Of a stretch of 64,000 bases of DNA, positions 1-8,452 are shown one piece after another. Position 1 is the stretch's first letter. The number at the start of each line of letters is the position of its first letter. The notes beneath the pieces were generated by a model, which worked only from the letters and a program-made list of their open reading frames with translations, made no database searches and was not told where the DNA came from. The stretch spans positions 24,881 to 88,880 of the forward strand of contig NZ_PCOY01000015.1 in the NCBI RefSeq assembly GCF_002979475.1. The letters are read 5' to 3'. The translations under genes were made by a program, and so were the position numbers. This DNA comes from Microbacterium sp. MYb62 (GTDB lineage: Bacteria > Actinomycetota > Actinomycetes > Actinomycetales > Microbacteriaceae).

Positions 1-1
1 G

Positions 2-946
2 GAGGGCGGCTCGGTCGTGGTCGGCGTCAACACCGACCACATCGCCGAGACGCACATCTCGCTCGACCAGGTGATCGCCGCCTACACCGAGCAGCTGCAC
101 TTCACCGAGGATCAGGGAGCGGGGCCCGTGCTGATGGCCTCGCGTCACCTCTCCCGTGTGGCGACGGGTGCCGCGGACTACCGCCGGGTCTACCGCGAGG
201 TGCTCTCGCGCGCGACCGTGCCGGTGGTGCTGCACTGGCTGGGCACGGCCTTCGATCCCGAGCTGGCCGGCTACTTCGGCGCCGACGACTGGGAGACGGC
301 CTCCGAGGTGCTGCTGCAGGTCATCGAGGAGAACCCGGGCAAGGTCGCCGGTGTCAAGATGAGCCTGCTGAACGCTGAGTCCGAGATCTCGGTCCGCGGC
401 CGTCTCCCCGAGGGCGTCCGCATGTTCACCGGCGACGACTTCAACTACGTGAGCCTGATCGCCGCTACCCCCGACAACTCGCCGAGTGCACCGGATGCTG
501 CCGAGCGCACGGCTTCTTCCGGCGAACAAGCCGTGCACTCGACGACAAGCCGTGCACTCGGCGGCGAGGGTGAGGGTGTGGGCGCGTACTCCGACGCGTT
601 GCTGGGCGCGTTCGCGGCGATCACGCCCGTCGCCTCCGCGGCGATCCAGGCGCTGGATGCCGGCGATCCGGAAGCATACCTGCGCATCCTCGGTCCGACC
701 GAGGGGCTCAGCCGCCAGGTGTTCGCGGCGCCCACCTTCTACTACAAGACGGGCGTCGCCTTCCTCTCCTGGTTGAACGGGCACCAGCCCGCGTTCCAGA
801 TGGTCGGCGGTCTGCACTCCGCGCGCAGCCTGCCGCATCTGAGCCGCATCGTCGAACTCGCGAACGCCTCTCTCGCCCTGGAGCAGCCCGACCTCGCGCG
901 CGAGCGCTGGCACGGGATGCTGCGCCTGAACGGGGTGGACGCGTGA
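2..946 (+). CDS. DUF993 / dihydrodipicolinate synthase-like family protein, 5' partial
   Basis: The reading frame is open from the first bases of the window, so the true start lies upstream; the GTG at 17 is internal. The product resembles the DUF993 branch of the aldolase-type TIM barrels (class I lyase fold), with a 'GVKMSLL' strand where the Schiff-base lysine would sit and a 'MFTGDDFNY' strand after it. The substrate is unknown. An unusual low-complexity stretch of about 35 residues sits between 'NYVSLIA' and 'GAYSDALLG' and is encoded by a repeat (see 478-563). It is translationally coupled to two TIM-barrel isomerase genes downstream, which suggests a small sugar or polyol catabolic operon. 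Family assignment is fairly secure; the reaction is not. Confidence 0.8.
   Translation, partial: EGGSVVVGVNTDHIAETHISLDQVIAAYTEQLHFTEDQGAGPVLMASRHLSRVATGAADYRRVYREVLSRATVPVVLHWLGTAFDPELAGYFGADDWETASEVLLQVIEENPGKVAGVKMSLLNAESEISVRGRLPEGVRMFTGDDFNYVSLIAATPDNSPSAPDAAERTASSGEQAVHSTTSRALGGEGEGVGAYSDALLGAFAAITPVASAAIQALDAGDPEAYLRILGPTEGLSRQVFAAPTFYYKTGVAFLSWLNGHQPAFQMVGGLHSARSLPHLSRIVELANASLALEQPDLARERWHGMLRLNGVDA
478..563. repeat. Repeat element inserted in frame inside the DUF993 gene
   Basis: The segment is bounded by a 12-bp inverted repeat, CGCCGAGTGCAC (480-491) and GTGCACTCGGCG (552-563). It contains a 16-bp direct repeat, ACAAGCCGTGCACTCG, at 526-541 and 545-560 (period 19). It encodes a Ser/Ala/Gly-rich insert that does not look like part of the barrel fold. 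The structure is that of a small REP- or MITE-like palindromic element that kept the frame on insertion. Confidence 0.6.
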
Positions 947-1821
947 GCCCTCTCTCCTCGACGCCCGATCCGCGGCTGTCGATCAACCAGGCGACCATCA
1001 AGCACGCCGACCTCGCCACCGCGCTGCGGGTCACGGCAGAGGCCGGGGTGCAGGCCATCGGACTGTGGCGCGAGCCGGTGAACGAGGTCGGCCTCGACGT
1101 CGCGGCGCGGATGCTCGGCGACTCGGGCCTGCGCTTCTCGACCCACTGCCGCGGCGGGTTCTTCACGCTGCCGGCCGGGGCGGAGCGCGATGCCGCGCTC
1201 GACGACAACCGCCGGGCGATCGAGGAGACCGCGACCCTGGCCGCCGCCGGCGCGTCCGGGTCGACCGCGGTGCTCGTGCTCGTCGCGGGTGGTCTGCCGG
1301 TGGGATCGCGCGATCTGATCGGGGCGCGAGAGCGCGTGCGCGATGCGATCGGCGTGCTGGCTCCCGAGGCGAAGGCCGCAGGGGTGACCCTCGCGATCGA
1401 GCCGCTGCATCCGATGTACGCGTCGGACCGTGCCGTGGTCTCGACGCTCGGCCAGGCTCTCGACATCGCCGCCGACTTCGACGCCGCCGTGGTCGGCGCC
1501 GCCGTCGACACCTTCCACATCTGGTGGGATCCGCAGGTGCTCGAGCAGATCGCCCGGGCCGGGCGTGAAGGCCGCATCGCCACGTACCAGGTGTGCGACT
1601 GGAAGACGCCCCTCGCCGCCGACGTGCTGCTCTCGCGGCACTACACCGGCGACGGTGTGATCGATTTCGGCTCGCTCACCCGTGCGGTGGTCGCGACCGG
1701 ATACGACCGCGACATCGAGGTCGAGATCTTCAACGCCGACATCTGGGCGGATGCCCCGGAGCGCGTCGTGCGCCGCACGGGCGAGTCCTTCGCCGCCGCC
1801 GTCTCCCCGCACCTCGGCTGA
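943..1821 (+). CDS. Sugar phosphate isomerase/epimerase family protein (xylose isomerase-like TIM barrel)
   Basis: The 292-residue product is an AP-endonuclease-2/xylose isomerase-like TIM barrel. Metal-ligand type strands are visible: 'AIEPLHPMY' (Glu), 'AVDTFHIWW' (Asp/His) and 'DIEVEIFN' (Glu). The GTG start overlaps the stop of the preceding gene (GTGA), so the two are translationally coupled. Such proteins isomerise or epimerise sugars, inosose or hydroxypyruvate-like compounds; the exact substrate cannot be assigned. The gene is followed after 33 bp by a second member of the same superfamily, a pairing common in inositol-like and rare-sugar operons. Confidence 0.85.
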   Translation: MSPLSSTPDPRLSINQATIKHADLATALRVTAEAGVQAIGLWREPVNEVGLDVAARMLGDSGLRFSTHCRGGFFTLPAGAERDAALDDNRRAIEETATLAAAGASGSTAVLVLVAGGLPVGSRDLIGARERVRDAIGVLAPEAKAAGVTLAIEPLHPMYASDRAVVSTLGQALDIAADFDAAVVGAAVDTFHIWWDPQVLEQIARAGREGRIATYQVCDWKTPLAADVLLSRHYTGDGVIDFGSLTRAVVATGYDRDIEVEIFNADIWADAPERVVRRTGESFAAAVSPHLG

Positions 1822-1854
1822 GGGCGCGCGGGAGGGCTTTGAGAGGATGAGAAC

Positions 1855-2613
1855 ATGACCCGAATCCGTGCAGGGCTGTGCTCGGTGACCTTCCGCGCTC
1901 TCGAGCCGGAGCGCATCGTCGAGATCGCGGCTGCGGCCGGGCTCGAGGCGATCGAGTGGGGCGGCGACGTGCATGTGCCGCCCGGCGACGTCGGGCGCGC
2001 GGCGGCGGTGGCTCGAGCCACATCCGACGCCGGGCTCGCCGTCGCCTCGTACGGCTCCTACTTCCGCGCGGGAGGGGACGAGTCGCTGACGGCGATCCTC
2101 GACAGCGCGGAGGCCCTGGGCGCCGATCGCGTCCGCATCTGGGCCGGAGGCACGGGCTCGGAGGCCGCCGACGACGCACACTGGAGCGCGGTGGTGACGC
2201 GTCTGCGGTCTGCGGCGGACGAGGCCGCGTCGCGGGGGATCGGCCTCGCACTGGAGTTCCACTCCCGAACGCTCGCGGACACCGCGCCCACCACACTCCG
2301 GCTGCTGGCCGAGGTCGGCAGTCCGGCGCTGTCGACCTATTGGCAGCCGACGGTCGGTGCCTCGGTCGACGCGGCGCTGGAGGAGTACCGCGCGGTCGCG
2401 GCGCACACGACGGCCGCCCATGTGTTCTCGTGGTGGCCGACCACGGAGCGGCTGCCGCTGCGGGCGCGAGACGCCCTCTGGACGCGGTTCTTCGCCGCGG
2501 CCCGCGGCGCGGAGCGCCCGCCCCGCGACGCCCTGCTCGAGTTCGTCCCGGGTGACGATCCGGCGCTGCTCCCGACCGAGGCCAAGGCGCTGCGCGAGTA
2601 CCTCTCCGTCTAG
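1855..2613 (+). CDS. Second sugar phosphate isomerase/epimerase family protein
   Basis: This 252-residue TIM-barrel protein starts with 'RAGLCSVTFRAL' and continues 'GLEAIEWGGDVHVPPGD', a typical first-barrel metal-site entry of the sugar phosphate isomerase/epimerase family. 'ALEFHSRTLAD' supplies the central Glu/His. It lies 33 bp downstream of a distant relative and probably belongs to the same operon, whose 3' end is here, because a regulated promoter for the next gene follows. The two isomerases are not close copies, so they may act on successive intermediates. The substrate is unknown. Confidence 0.82.
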   Translation: MTRIRAGLCSVTFRALEPERIVEIAAAAGLEAIEWGGDVHVPPGDVGRAAAVARATSDAGLAVASYGSYFRAGGDESLTAILDSAEALGADRVRIWAGGTGSEAADDAHWSAVVTRLRSAADEAASRGIGLALEFHSRTLADTAPTTLRLLAEVGSPALSTYWQPTVGASVDAALEEYRAVAAHTTAAHVFSWWPTTERLPLRARDALWTRFFAAARGAERPPRDALLEFVPGDDPALLPTEAKALREYLSV

Positions 2614-2662
2614 CATCCGACGTCGTCCCCCCGCCGCTCTGGCGCCGAGCGGTGCTCGCCCC

Positions 2663-2698
2663 TATAGTGGGTGGCACCGCGTGGCAAACGTTTGCCAC
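2663..2698 (+). promoter_or_regulatory. Promoter with LacI-type operator before the first PL6 lyase
   Basis: A -10-like TATAGT lies at 2663-2668. A perfect 18-bp palindrome, GTGGCAAACGTTTGCCAC, lies at 2681-2698, where it would cover the start of transcription. The palindrome fits LacI-family half-sites with a central CG and recurs near 5873, 15262 and 16391. Repression by a local LacI protein until substrate appears is the simplest reading. The -35 is weak. Confidence 0.8.
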
Positions 2699-2749
2699 AG
2701 CAGGCGTCCTCCTCGCGGTGAGTCTCGAATCAACGACGATCGGAGAAAG

Positions 2750-4183
2750 ATGTCTGGCACGAAGAAACGCCTCCTCGCGGCCGCGGCCGTGGCGGTGCTC
2801 ACGTTGACGGGGGTGACGATGGCGGATGCGGCTGTCGGGGCCACCTCCACCGTGACCTCCCTGGCCCAGCTGCAGTCGGCGATCAGCACCGCCGGCGCGG
2901 GCGACACGATCATTCTCAAGAACGGCACGTACACCGTGTCGAGCAGTTCACCGCTGACGATCTCGGGCGGCGGGACCGGCGCCGCGCCGGTGACGATCGC
3001 CGCGGAGAGCGTGGGCGGCGTCACCCTCACCGGCACGAAGAGCTTCGTCTTCGCCGGCGCGCATGATGTCGTGATCGAGGGCTTCCGGTTCACGCAATCG
3101 ACGACCCTGGAGATCCCGGCGGACAGCCGAGCCATCACCCTCCGGCGTGACGAGTTCGCCTTCGCCGACGTCGAGGGCCTGCACAACGTGATGGTCCGTG
3201 CCGACGACTCCGTCGTCGAATACAGCTGGTTCCACGGCAAGACGACCCTCGGCGTCTACCTCGGCATCGAGGGGGCGGGGTCGACCGACATGGCGACCGG
3301 GGTGAAGGTGCGGCACAACTACTTCTCCGATCACAACTTCGCCGGCGCGAACGGCGGGGAGTCGATCCGGCTCGGGGTCAGCCCGCGGGCGCTGAGCGTG
3401 GCGGGCGCCGTCGTGGAGCACAACCTGTTCGAGGAGGCCAACGGCGACCCCGAGGCGATCTCGGTCAAATCGAGCGGCAACACGATCCGGTACAACACCA
3501 TCCGCAGCAGCCTCGGCGGCATCGTGCTGCGCCACGGCAACGACAACACCGTCGTCGGCAACCGCATCATCGGCGGCGACAACGGCATCCGCATCTACGG
3601 CAACGATCACGAGATCATCAACAACTATGTCGCCGGGATCAGCGGCAAGGCGCTCATCATCGGATCGGGCACGCTGCGGGATCACTACGAGGGTGAGCCC
3701 TCGACCTCGCGCACCAAGAACGACGCCCCTGACCGCATCCGCATCGCGTTGAACTCCTTCGTGAACAACGGCGACGGCATCGCCGGCGAGACGAACCGGA
3801 CTGTCCCGCCGCTCGACGTCACGATCGTCGACAACGTCATCCAGGGCGCCACCGGGAAGCTCGCGGACGTGCCGCTCATGCAGGACTTCTACTGGCGGGG
3901 CAACATCCTCTGGGGAGCGGCCGCCAACGGCAACATCCCGACGGTCGGCTACACGAAGGTGAATCCGCAGCTGTCGCTGGACGCCGCCGGAACCTGGCGT
4001 CCGGGGTCGACGAGCCCCGTGGTCGATGCCGCGAATCAGACGAATCACGCGAACTGGGTGACGGACGACATCGACGGGCGCACGCGCGCGGGTGTCTTCG
4101 ACGTCGGTGCGCACGAGGTGAACGGTGGCGCGGCCACCCGCGCACCGCTGACGGTCGCCGACGTGGGCCCGAGCGCTCCGTAG
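2750..4183 (+). CDS. Secreted polysaccharide lyase family 6 (chondroitinase B / alginate lyase type)
   Basis: The 477-residue product has a cleavable signal peptide (KKR, then a hydrophobic stretch ending near 'MADAAVG') and a right-handed beta-helix of the Chondroitinas_B/PL6 type. The catalytic pair of that family can be placed: Lys240 in 'ISVKSSG' and Arg261 in 'VLRHGN', 21 residues apart as in chondroitinase B (Lys250/Arg271). The frame is open far upstream, but ATG 2750, preceded by 'GGAGAAAG' and followed by the signal peptide, is the credible start. PL6 enzymes cleave alginate or dermatan sulfate by beta-elimination; which one, or what other uronan, cannot be told. A paralogue lies at 8453-9937. 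Expression is probably LacI-repressed. Confidence 0.9.
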   Translation: MSGTKKRLLAAAAVAVLTLTGVTMADAAVGATSTVTSLAQLQSAISTAGAGDTIILKNGTYTVSSSSPLTISGGGTGAAPVTIAAESVGGVTLTGTKSFVFAGAHDVVIEGFRFTQSTTLEIPADSRAITLRRDEFAFADVEGLHNVMVRADDSVVEYSWFHGKTTLGVYLGIEGAGSTDMATGVKVRHNYFSDHNFAGANGGESIRLGVSPRALSVAGAVVEHNLFEEANGDPEAISVKSSGNTIRYNTIRSSLGGIVLRHGNDNTVVGNRIIGGDNGIRIYGNDHEIINNYVAGISGKALIIGSGTLRDHYEGEPSTSRTKNDAPDRIRIALNSFVNNGDGIAGETNRTVPPLDVTIVDNVIQGATGKLADVPLMQDFYWRGNILWGAAANGNIPTVGYTKVNPQLSLDAAGTWRPGSTSPVVDAANQTNHANWVTDDIDGRTRAGVFDVGAHEVNGGAATRAPLTVADVGPSAP

Positions 4184-4195
4184 TACCGGCCGGCA

Positions 4196-4239
4196 CCGCT
4201 GCCCCTCCGCCCCTCGTGAACAGGGCGGAGGGGCAGCGG
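4196..4239. terminator. Hairpin after the PL6 gene
   Basis: A 17-bp perfect stem (4196-4212 with 4223-4239) encloses a 10-nt loop 12 bp after the PL6 stop. It has no clear U-tract, as is usual in high-GC actinobacteria. Confidence 0.75.
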
Positions 4240-4241
4240 CG

Positions 4242-4385
4242 TCAGAGGGCCGTGGTATCGGAGGGCAGCGGTGTCGGAGGGCCGTGGTGCCGGAGGACCG
4301 TGGTGCCTGGTGGCCGTGGCGCCAGAGAGCGTGGTGCCAGAGAGCGTGGCGCCAGAGGGCGTGGTGTCAGAGGGCGTGGCGTCAG
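4242..4385. repeat. 15-bp minisatellite between converging genes
   Basis: Imperfect tandem units fill the gap between the PL6 terminator and uxaC. The four cleanest copies are at 4321-4335, 4336-4350, 4351-4365 and 4366-4380, each reading GYCAGAGRGCGTGGY. More degenerate 15-16 bp copies run back to about 4242. The array touches the uxaC stop codon (4382-4384). Confidence 0.8.
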
Positions 4386-5797
4386 GGGCGCGGGATGCGG
4401 AACGTGTCGTACGGGACGCGCTCCACGAGGTCGTGCGCGATGTCGACGGCGTCCGCATCCGTCAGGCGGTGGGTCGCGACGAGGGAGGCGAGATAGGTGG
4501 CATCCGCGCGGCGGGCCATGTCGTGTCTGGCCGGGATCGAGCAGAACGCCCTGGTGTCGTCGATGAACCCCGAGGTCTTCGCGAAACCCGCACTGTCGGT
4601 GACGGCACGGCGGTATCGCTCCATGGCGTCCGGAGTGTCGAGGAACCACCACGGCGCACCCACGTAGACGCTCGGGTAGAAACCGGCGAGCGGTGCGAGC
4701 TCGCGTGAGAACGCGGTCTCGTCCACGGTGAAGAGCACGAGCCGCAGGGCCGTTCCCGTTCCGAAGTCGTTCAGCGCCCGCCGCAGCGGTTCCGTGAAAG
4801 CGGTCGGCAGCGGCAGGTCGTGGCCGGTGTCGGCGCCGTGCCGCTCGAGCGTGGGCATGTGGTGGTTGCGGTGCACGCCGGGGTGCAGCTGCATCACCAT
4901 GCCGTCCTCGGCGGACATCTCCAGGAGTCGGTAGAGGATGTCACGCCGGTACGCGGTGCCCTCGGACGGGGTGGCCGTGCCGCGGAGGCCGGCGGCGTGG
5001 ATGCGGTCAGCCTCGTGAGGATCGAGTGGCAGCGCCCAGGCGTCGGGGACGCCGGTGTCGGTGGCCGTGCCGCCCAGGCTGCGGAAGTACGCGCGTCGGG
5101 CGCGGAGGGCCGCGAGGAGTCCCTCGTAGGTGTCGCACGGGATGTCGGCCGACGACGCGAGTCCGTCGAGAGCCGAACGCCAGATCGCGGCCGACGGGTC
5201 CATGATCCTGTCGGCACGGAACGTCGGGAGCACGCGTCCGGCGAAACCGGGATCCGCGGCGAGTGCTCGATGATCCGCGAGGTCGGCGGCGGGGTCGTCG
5301 GTCGTGGCGAGCACGTCGACCCCGAATCGCGTGAACAGGGCGCGGGGGCGGAAGGCCTCCTCCGTGAGGCGCTCGGCGACCTCGTCGTAGATGCGATCGG
5401 CGGTGTCGGCGGACAGGCGTGCCTCGACGCCGAACACCTCGCCGAGCTGATATTCCAGCCAGTACTGCACCGAGGTCGCGCGGAACAGGTGCCAGTGCGC
5501 GGCGAGCACGCGCCACGCCTCCCGAGGATCGACGGGCGACCCGCCGACCGGGGCCTGCACTCTTGCGAGCGGGACGCCGGCACCGTGCAGCACGCGGGTG
5601 ACGTAGTGGTCGCCGGTCAGCAGCAGCTCGGTGGGGGAGGCGAACGGCGCATCGTCGGCGAGGAGCTTCGCGGACACGTGTCCGTGCGGCGAGCAGATCG
5701 GCGCATCCGCCACTTCGAGGTAGAGCTCGCGGGCGAGTTCGCGGGTCTTCGGGTCGCTGGGGAACAGGCGATCCGGATGCATCGTGGTGGTCGGCAT
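4382..5797 (-). CDS. uxaC: Glucuronate (uronate) isomerase UxaC
   Basis: The 471-residue protein matches glucuronate isomerase throughout: 'LYLEVADAPICSPHGHVS' near the N-terminus, 'MVMQLHPGVHRNHH' in the middle and 'DETAFSRELAPLAGFYPSVYVGAPWWFLD' type sequence near the end. UxaC interconverts D-glucuronate and D-fructuronate, or D-galacturonate and D-tagaturonate, in the cytoplasm. The frame stays open beyond the start, but ATG 5797 gives the family N-terminus (MPTTTMHPDRLFPSD). It is divergent from a fructuronate reductase-like gene, sharing a LacI-type operator, so the two would act in sequence. The stop codon lies at the edge of a minisatellite. Confidence 0.93.
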   Translation of the reverse strand: MPTTTMHPDRLFPSDPKTRELARELYLEVADAPICSPHGHVSAKLLADDAPFASPTELLLTGDHYVTRVLHGAGVPLARVQAPVGGSPVDPREAWRVLAAHWHLFRATSVQYWLEYQLGEVFGVEARLSADTADRIYDEVAERLTEEAFRPRALFTRFGVDVLATTDDPAADLADHRALAADPGFAGRVLPTFRADRIMDPSAAIWRSALDGLASSADIPCDTYEGLLAALRARRAYFRSLGGTATDTGVPDAWALPLDPHEADRIHAAGLRGTATPSEGTAYRRDILYRLLEMSAEDGMVMQLHPGVHRNHHMPTLERHGADTGHDLPLPTAFTEPLRRALNDFGTGTALRLVLFTVDETAFSRELAPLAGFYPSVYVGAPWWFLDTPDAMERYRRAVTDSAGFAKTSGFIDDTRAFCSIPARHDMARRADATYLASLVATHRLTDADAVDIAHDLVERVPYDTFRIPRP

Positions 5798-5849
5798 GCT
5801 GTCCTTCGGCGATCGTGCGGGGAGGGGAGCGCACTCGTCCCTCCGTGGC

Positions 5850-5888
5850 AGGTTACTTGCTGGCACGACGATTGGCAATCGCTTGCCA
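5850..5888 (-). promoter_or_regulatory. LacI-type operator and uxaC promoter in the divergent uxaC / reductase region
   Basis: The operator TGGCAATCGCTTGCCA lies at 5873-5888. On the minus strand, TTGCCA (5873-5878) is spaced 17 bp from TAACCT (5850-5855), a plausible -35/-10 pair for uxaC with the operator over the -35. The same site lies about 50 bp before the divergent gene at 5940, so both are likely co-repressed. Confidence 0.75.
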
Positions 5889-5939
5889 TAGACTGCGGGA
5901 TAGCGATGGATATCCCGACGCGGAGAAGAGGAGCACGGC

Positions 5940-7289
5940 ATGCGGAACGCGCACGGAGACGGTGCCACGGACGACACCCCGACGATCGCGCATCTGGGTG
6001 TCGGCGCCTTCCACCGCGCGCACCAGGCCTGGTACACCCACCGTGCATCCGTCGTGGGGCAGCCGTGGCGGATCGTGGCGTTCACCGGGCGGTCGTCCCG
6101 GCAGGCAGACGTGCTGCGCGCCAGGGGCGGTAGGTACACCCTGGTGACGCGCGGCGCCGACGCCGACGAGCTCTCCGAGATCACGAGTATCCGCGAGGTG
6201 CACGACGGGGCGGACCAGGCGTCGTGGCGAGCGGTCGTCTCCCGCCCCTCGACCCGGGTGGTGACTCTGACCATCACCGAGGCGGGCTATCGTCTGAACG
6301 GCCGTGGCCGACTCGACACCGCTGCGCCCGACGTCGCCGCGGATCTGGGCAGCGCGAGGACCGACGCGACAGCCCCCGCGGCGACGGCGCCCGTGCGACT
6401 GGCGGCGGGCCTCGCGGCCCGGCGTGCGTCCGGCGCCGGCGAGCTGACGGTGATCAGCTGCGACAACCTGTCGGCGAACGGGGCGATCACGCGGGCGGTC
6501 GTGCGCGCCGCCGCCGCCGAGTGGGATCCGACGCTCGTCGACTGGATCGATGCGCACGTCACCTTCCTCTCGTCGATGGTCGATCGGATCACGCCGCGCA
6601 CCACGCCCGCCGACATCGACGAGGTCGAGCGGCGCACAGGCATCCGCGATGAGGGCACGGTCGTCGCCGAGCCCTTCTCGGAGTGGATCATCGAAGAGCC
6701 GTCCCCGGCCGGGTTCGCGGGCCCCCGTCCCGCGTGGGCGCAGGTGGGCGTGCGCTTCGAGTCCGACCTGGCGGGCTTCGAAGAGCGGAAGCTGCGCATC
6801 CTCAACGGCGCCCACTCCCTGCTCGCGTATCAGGGGCTGCGGCGCGGGTTCGACGACGTCGCGACCGCCTTCGCCGATCCTGCGCTGCGCGATCTCGTCG
6901 AGGAGTACTGGGTGGAGGCCGCGGCGAGCTGTCGGCTGCCCCCGTCCGAGCTGGCCGCGGCAGTCGCCGCCACCAGGGAGCGCTTCGCGAACGCCCGCAT
7001 CGGGCACACCCTCGCGCAGATCGCGATGGACGGCGCGCACAAGCTGCCGCATCGCATCGTTCCGGTCCTCGCGCACGCGGTCCGTGCGGGCGGGGAGGCC
7101 TCCGCCCCCGCATCCGCCATCGCCGCGTGGGCCGTCCGGAGCGGACAGGGCGACGACGCCGTGGAACGCCTGCTCGACGGCGTCGCCGACTCGGCGGTGC
7201 TTCCCGCGATGCGCGCCGCCATCGCCCGCGGAATCCGTAGGCTGGAGTCCGATCCCGTCGGCGCCGTGCGCGGCGGCGGGGCGATCTGA
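5940..7289 (+). CDS. Mannitol dehydrogenase family protein, probable fructuronate reductase
   Basis: The 449-residue product has the N-terminal NAD-binding signature of the long-chain mannitol dehydrogenase family ('IAHLGVGAFHRAHQAWYTH') and the C-terminal catalytic helix with 'ERKLRILNGAHSLLAYQGL', whose 'KLRxLNGxH' block holds the active-site Lys. Next to UxaC, the natural reaction is NADH-dependent reduction of D-fructuronate to D-mannonate (UxuB role), but mannitol, arabinitol or tagaturonate reduction belong to the same family. It is followed 22 bp later by a LacI regulator in the same direction, so it is likely part of a two-gene operon controlled from the operator at 5873. Confidence 0.87.
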   Translation: MRNAHGDGATDDTPTIAHLGVGAFHRAHQAWYTHRASVVGQPWRIVAFTGRSSRQADVLRARGGRYTLVTRGADADELSEITSIREVHDGADQASWRAVVSRPSTRVVTLTITEAGYRLNGRGRLDTAAPDVAADLGSARTDATAPAATAPVRLAAGLAARRASGAGELTVISCDNLSANGAITRAVVRAAAAEWDPTLVDWIDAHVTFLSSMVDRITPRTTPADIDEVERRTGIRDEGTVVAEPFSEWIIEEPSPAGFAGPRPAWAQVGVRFESDLAGFEERKLRILNGAHSLLAYQGLRRGFDDVATAFADPALRDLVEEYWVEAAASCRLPPSELAAAVAATRERFANARIGHTLAQIAMDGAHKLPHRIVPVLAHAVRAGGEASAPASAIAAWAVRSGQGDDAVERLLDGVADSAVLPAMRAAIARGIRRLESDPVGAVRGGGAI

Positions 7290-7311
7290 TCCGAAGATGA
7301 GACGGAGACCG

Positions 7312-8385
7312 ATGAGTGACGACGGAGCCACCCGGGGTGCGGCACCGGGCGAACCCGCCGCCGTCGACGCGGCCGTCGAGGACTCACCGGGACGCGGCCA
7401 GGAGAACGTGACGATCTACGACGTCGCGAAGCTCGCCGGCGTCAATCCGTCCACGGTCTCCCGGGCGCTGAACCGTCCCGGTCGGGTCAACGCGCTCACC
7501 GAGCGCCGTATCCGCGCCGCGGCCGAGACCCTGAACTATCACGTGAACCCGATGGCACGGGCGCTGCCCACCGGTCGTACCTCGATCGTCGGGATCGTCG
7601 TCTCCGACATCACGAACCCGGTGTTCTTCGACGTCATCCGCGGCGCCGAGGCCGCGGCCGCGAGGTCCGGCTACACCCTGGTCCTCACGGAATCGGAGGA
7701 GTCCGACGAGCGCGAGTACGATCGCGCGCAGCAGATGATGCGCATGGTCGACGGTCTGCTGCTGGCAACTCCCCGCATGTCGGACGATCAGATCCGCGCC
7801 CTCGCGCGGCAGAAGCCCATCGCGGTCGTCAACCGACTCGTCGACGACGTGCTCTCGGTCGTCCCCGACGTCCAGCAGGGGATCGCGGAAGCCGTCCGCC
7901 ATCTGCGCGGACTCGGGCACAGCCGGATCGCGTACGTCCCCGGCCCGCCGCTGTCATGGATGGCGCGCCGTCGCGGCGAACTGCTGGCGGAGCGCTGCGA
8001 GTGGGCGCACATCGAGCTCGTCGACCTCGACGCGGTGGCGCCGACCGTGGCCGGCGGACGCAGCTCCGCCGTCGCGGTGCGCGACAGCGGGGCGACCGCC
8101 GTGATCGCCTACAACGACCTGATCGCGATCGGACTGATGCAGGAGCTCGTCGAGACGGGCATCCGCATCCCCGCCGACATCAGCGTCATCGGCTTCGACG
8201 ACATCTTCGGCGCGGACTTCACCTCGCCGCCGCTCACGACGATCAAGTCGCCGCTGCGCGAGGGCGGCGACCATGCCATGGGAGAGATGCTCGGCCGGGT
8301 GACCGGATCCGGGGCGCCGCTGGCCGGGTTCGACCTGGCCACGACGCTGATCGTCCGCGGCTCCACCGGAACGGCCGCCCGCTGA
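7312..8385 (+). CDS. LacI-family transcriptional regulator 1
   Basis: The 357-residue protein has a 30-residue disordered leader, then a LacI helix-turn-helix at about 33-55 ('VTIYDVAKLAGVNPSTVSRALN') and a periplasmic-binding-like effector domain ending 'SVIGFDDIFGADFTSPPLTTI'. ATG 7312 was preferred because GACGGAGA sits just upstream; an in-frame ATG at 7297 would add five residues. The gene is in an operon with the fructuronate reductase-like gene and is a candidate to bind the four TGGCAA/TTGCCA operators. It shares that candidacy with the regulator at 16456. The inducer is unknown. Confidence 0.92.
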   Translation: MSDDGATRGAAPGEPAAVDAAVEDSPGRGQENVTIYDVAKLAGVNPSTVSRALNRPGRVNALTERRIRAAAETLNYHVNPMARALPTGRTSIVGIVVSDITNPVFFDVIRGAEAAAARSGYTLVLTESEESDEREYDRAQQMMRMVDGLLLATPRMSDDQIRALARQKPIAVVNRLVDDVLSVVPDVQQGIAEAVRHLRGLGHSRIAYVPGPPLSWMARRRGELLAERCEWAHIELVDLDAVAPTVAGGRSSAVAVRDSGATAVIAYNDLIAIGLMQELVETGIRIPADISVIGFDDIFGADFTSPPLTTIKSPLREGGDHAMGEMLGRVTGSGAPLAGFDLATTLIVRGSTGTAAR

Positions 8386-8428
8386 CCCCGGCGCACCGTC
8401 CCGAGGTCGTCGGGACGGTGCGCCGGGG
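8386..8428. terminator. Bidirectional terminator between lacI and PL6 genes
   Basis: A 19-bp perfect stem (8386-8404 with 8410-8428) has a 5-nt loop. It begins directly after the lacI stop codon and lies 24 bp from the stop of the converging PL6 gene, so it can serve both. Confidence 0.85.
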
Positions 8429-8452
8429 CCGACGGGCGGCCGCTGCGGGTGA

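Noticed and set aside
708..2698. Long open frames of 290-620 codons on the minus strand opposite the first three genes
   Set aside because: They are Arg/Pro/Ser-rich, typical of antisense frames in high-GC DNA, and lie over well-supported enzymes on the plus strand.
4196..4385. A CRISPR array in the repeat region between PL6 and uxaC
   Set aside because: The units are contiguous 15-16 bp copies with no spacers and no cas genes nearby.
4820..6133. 437-codon plus-strand frame opposite uxaC
   Set aside because: Low-complexity Arg/Gly/Val composition, no family resemblance, and uxaC on the other strand is clear.
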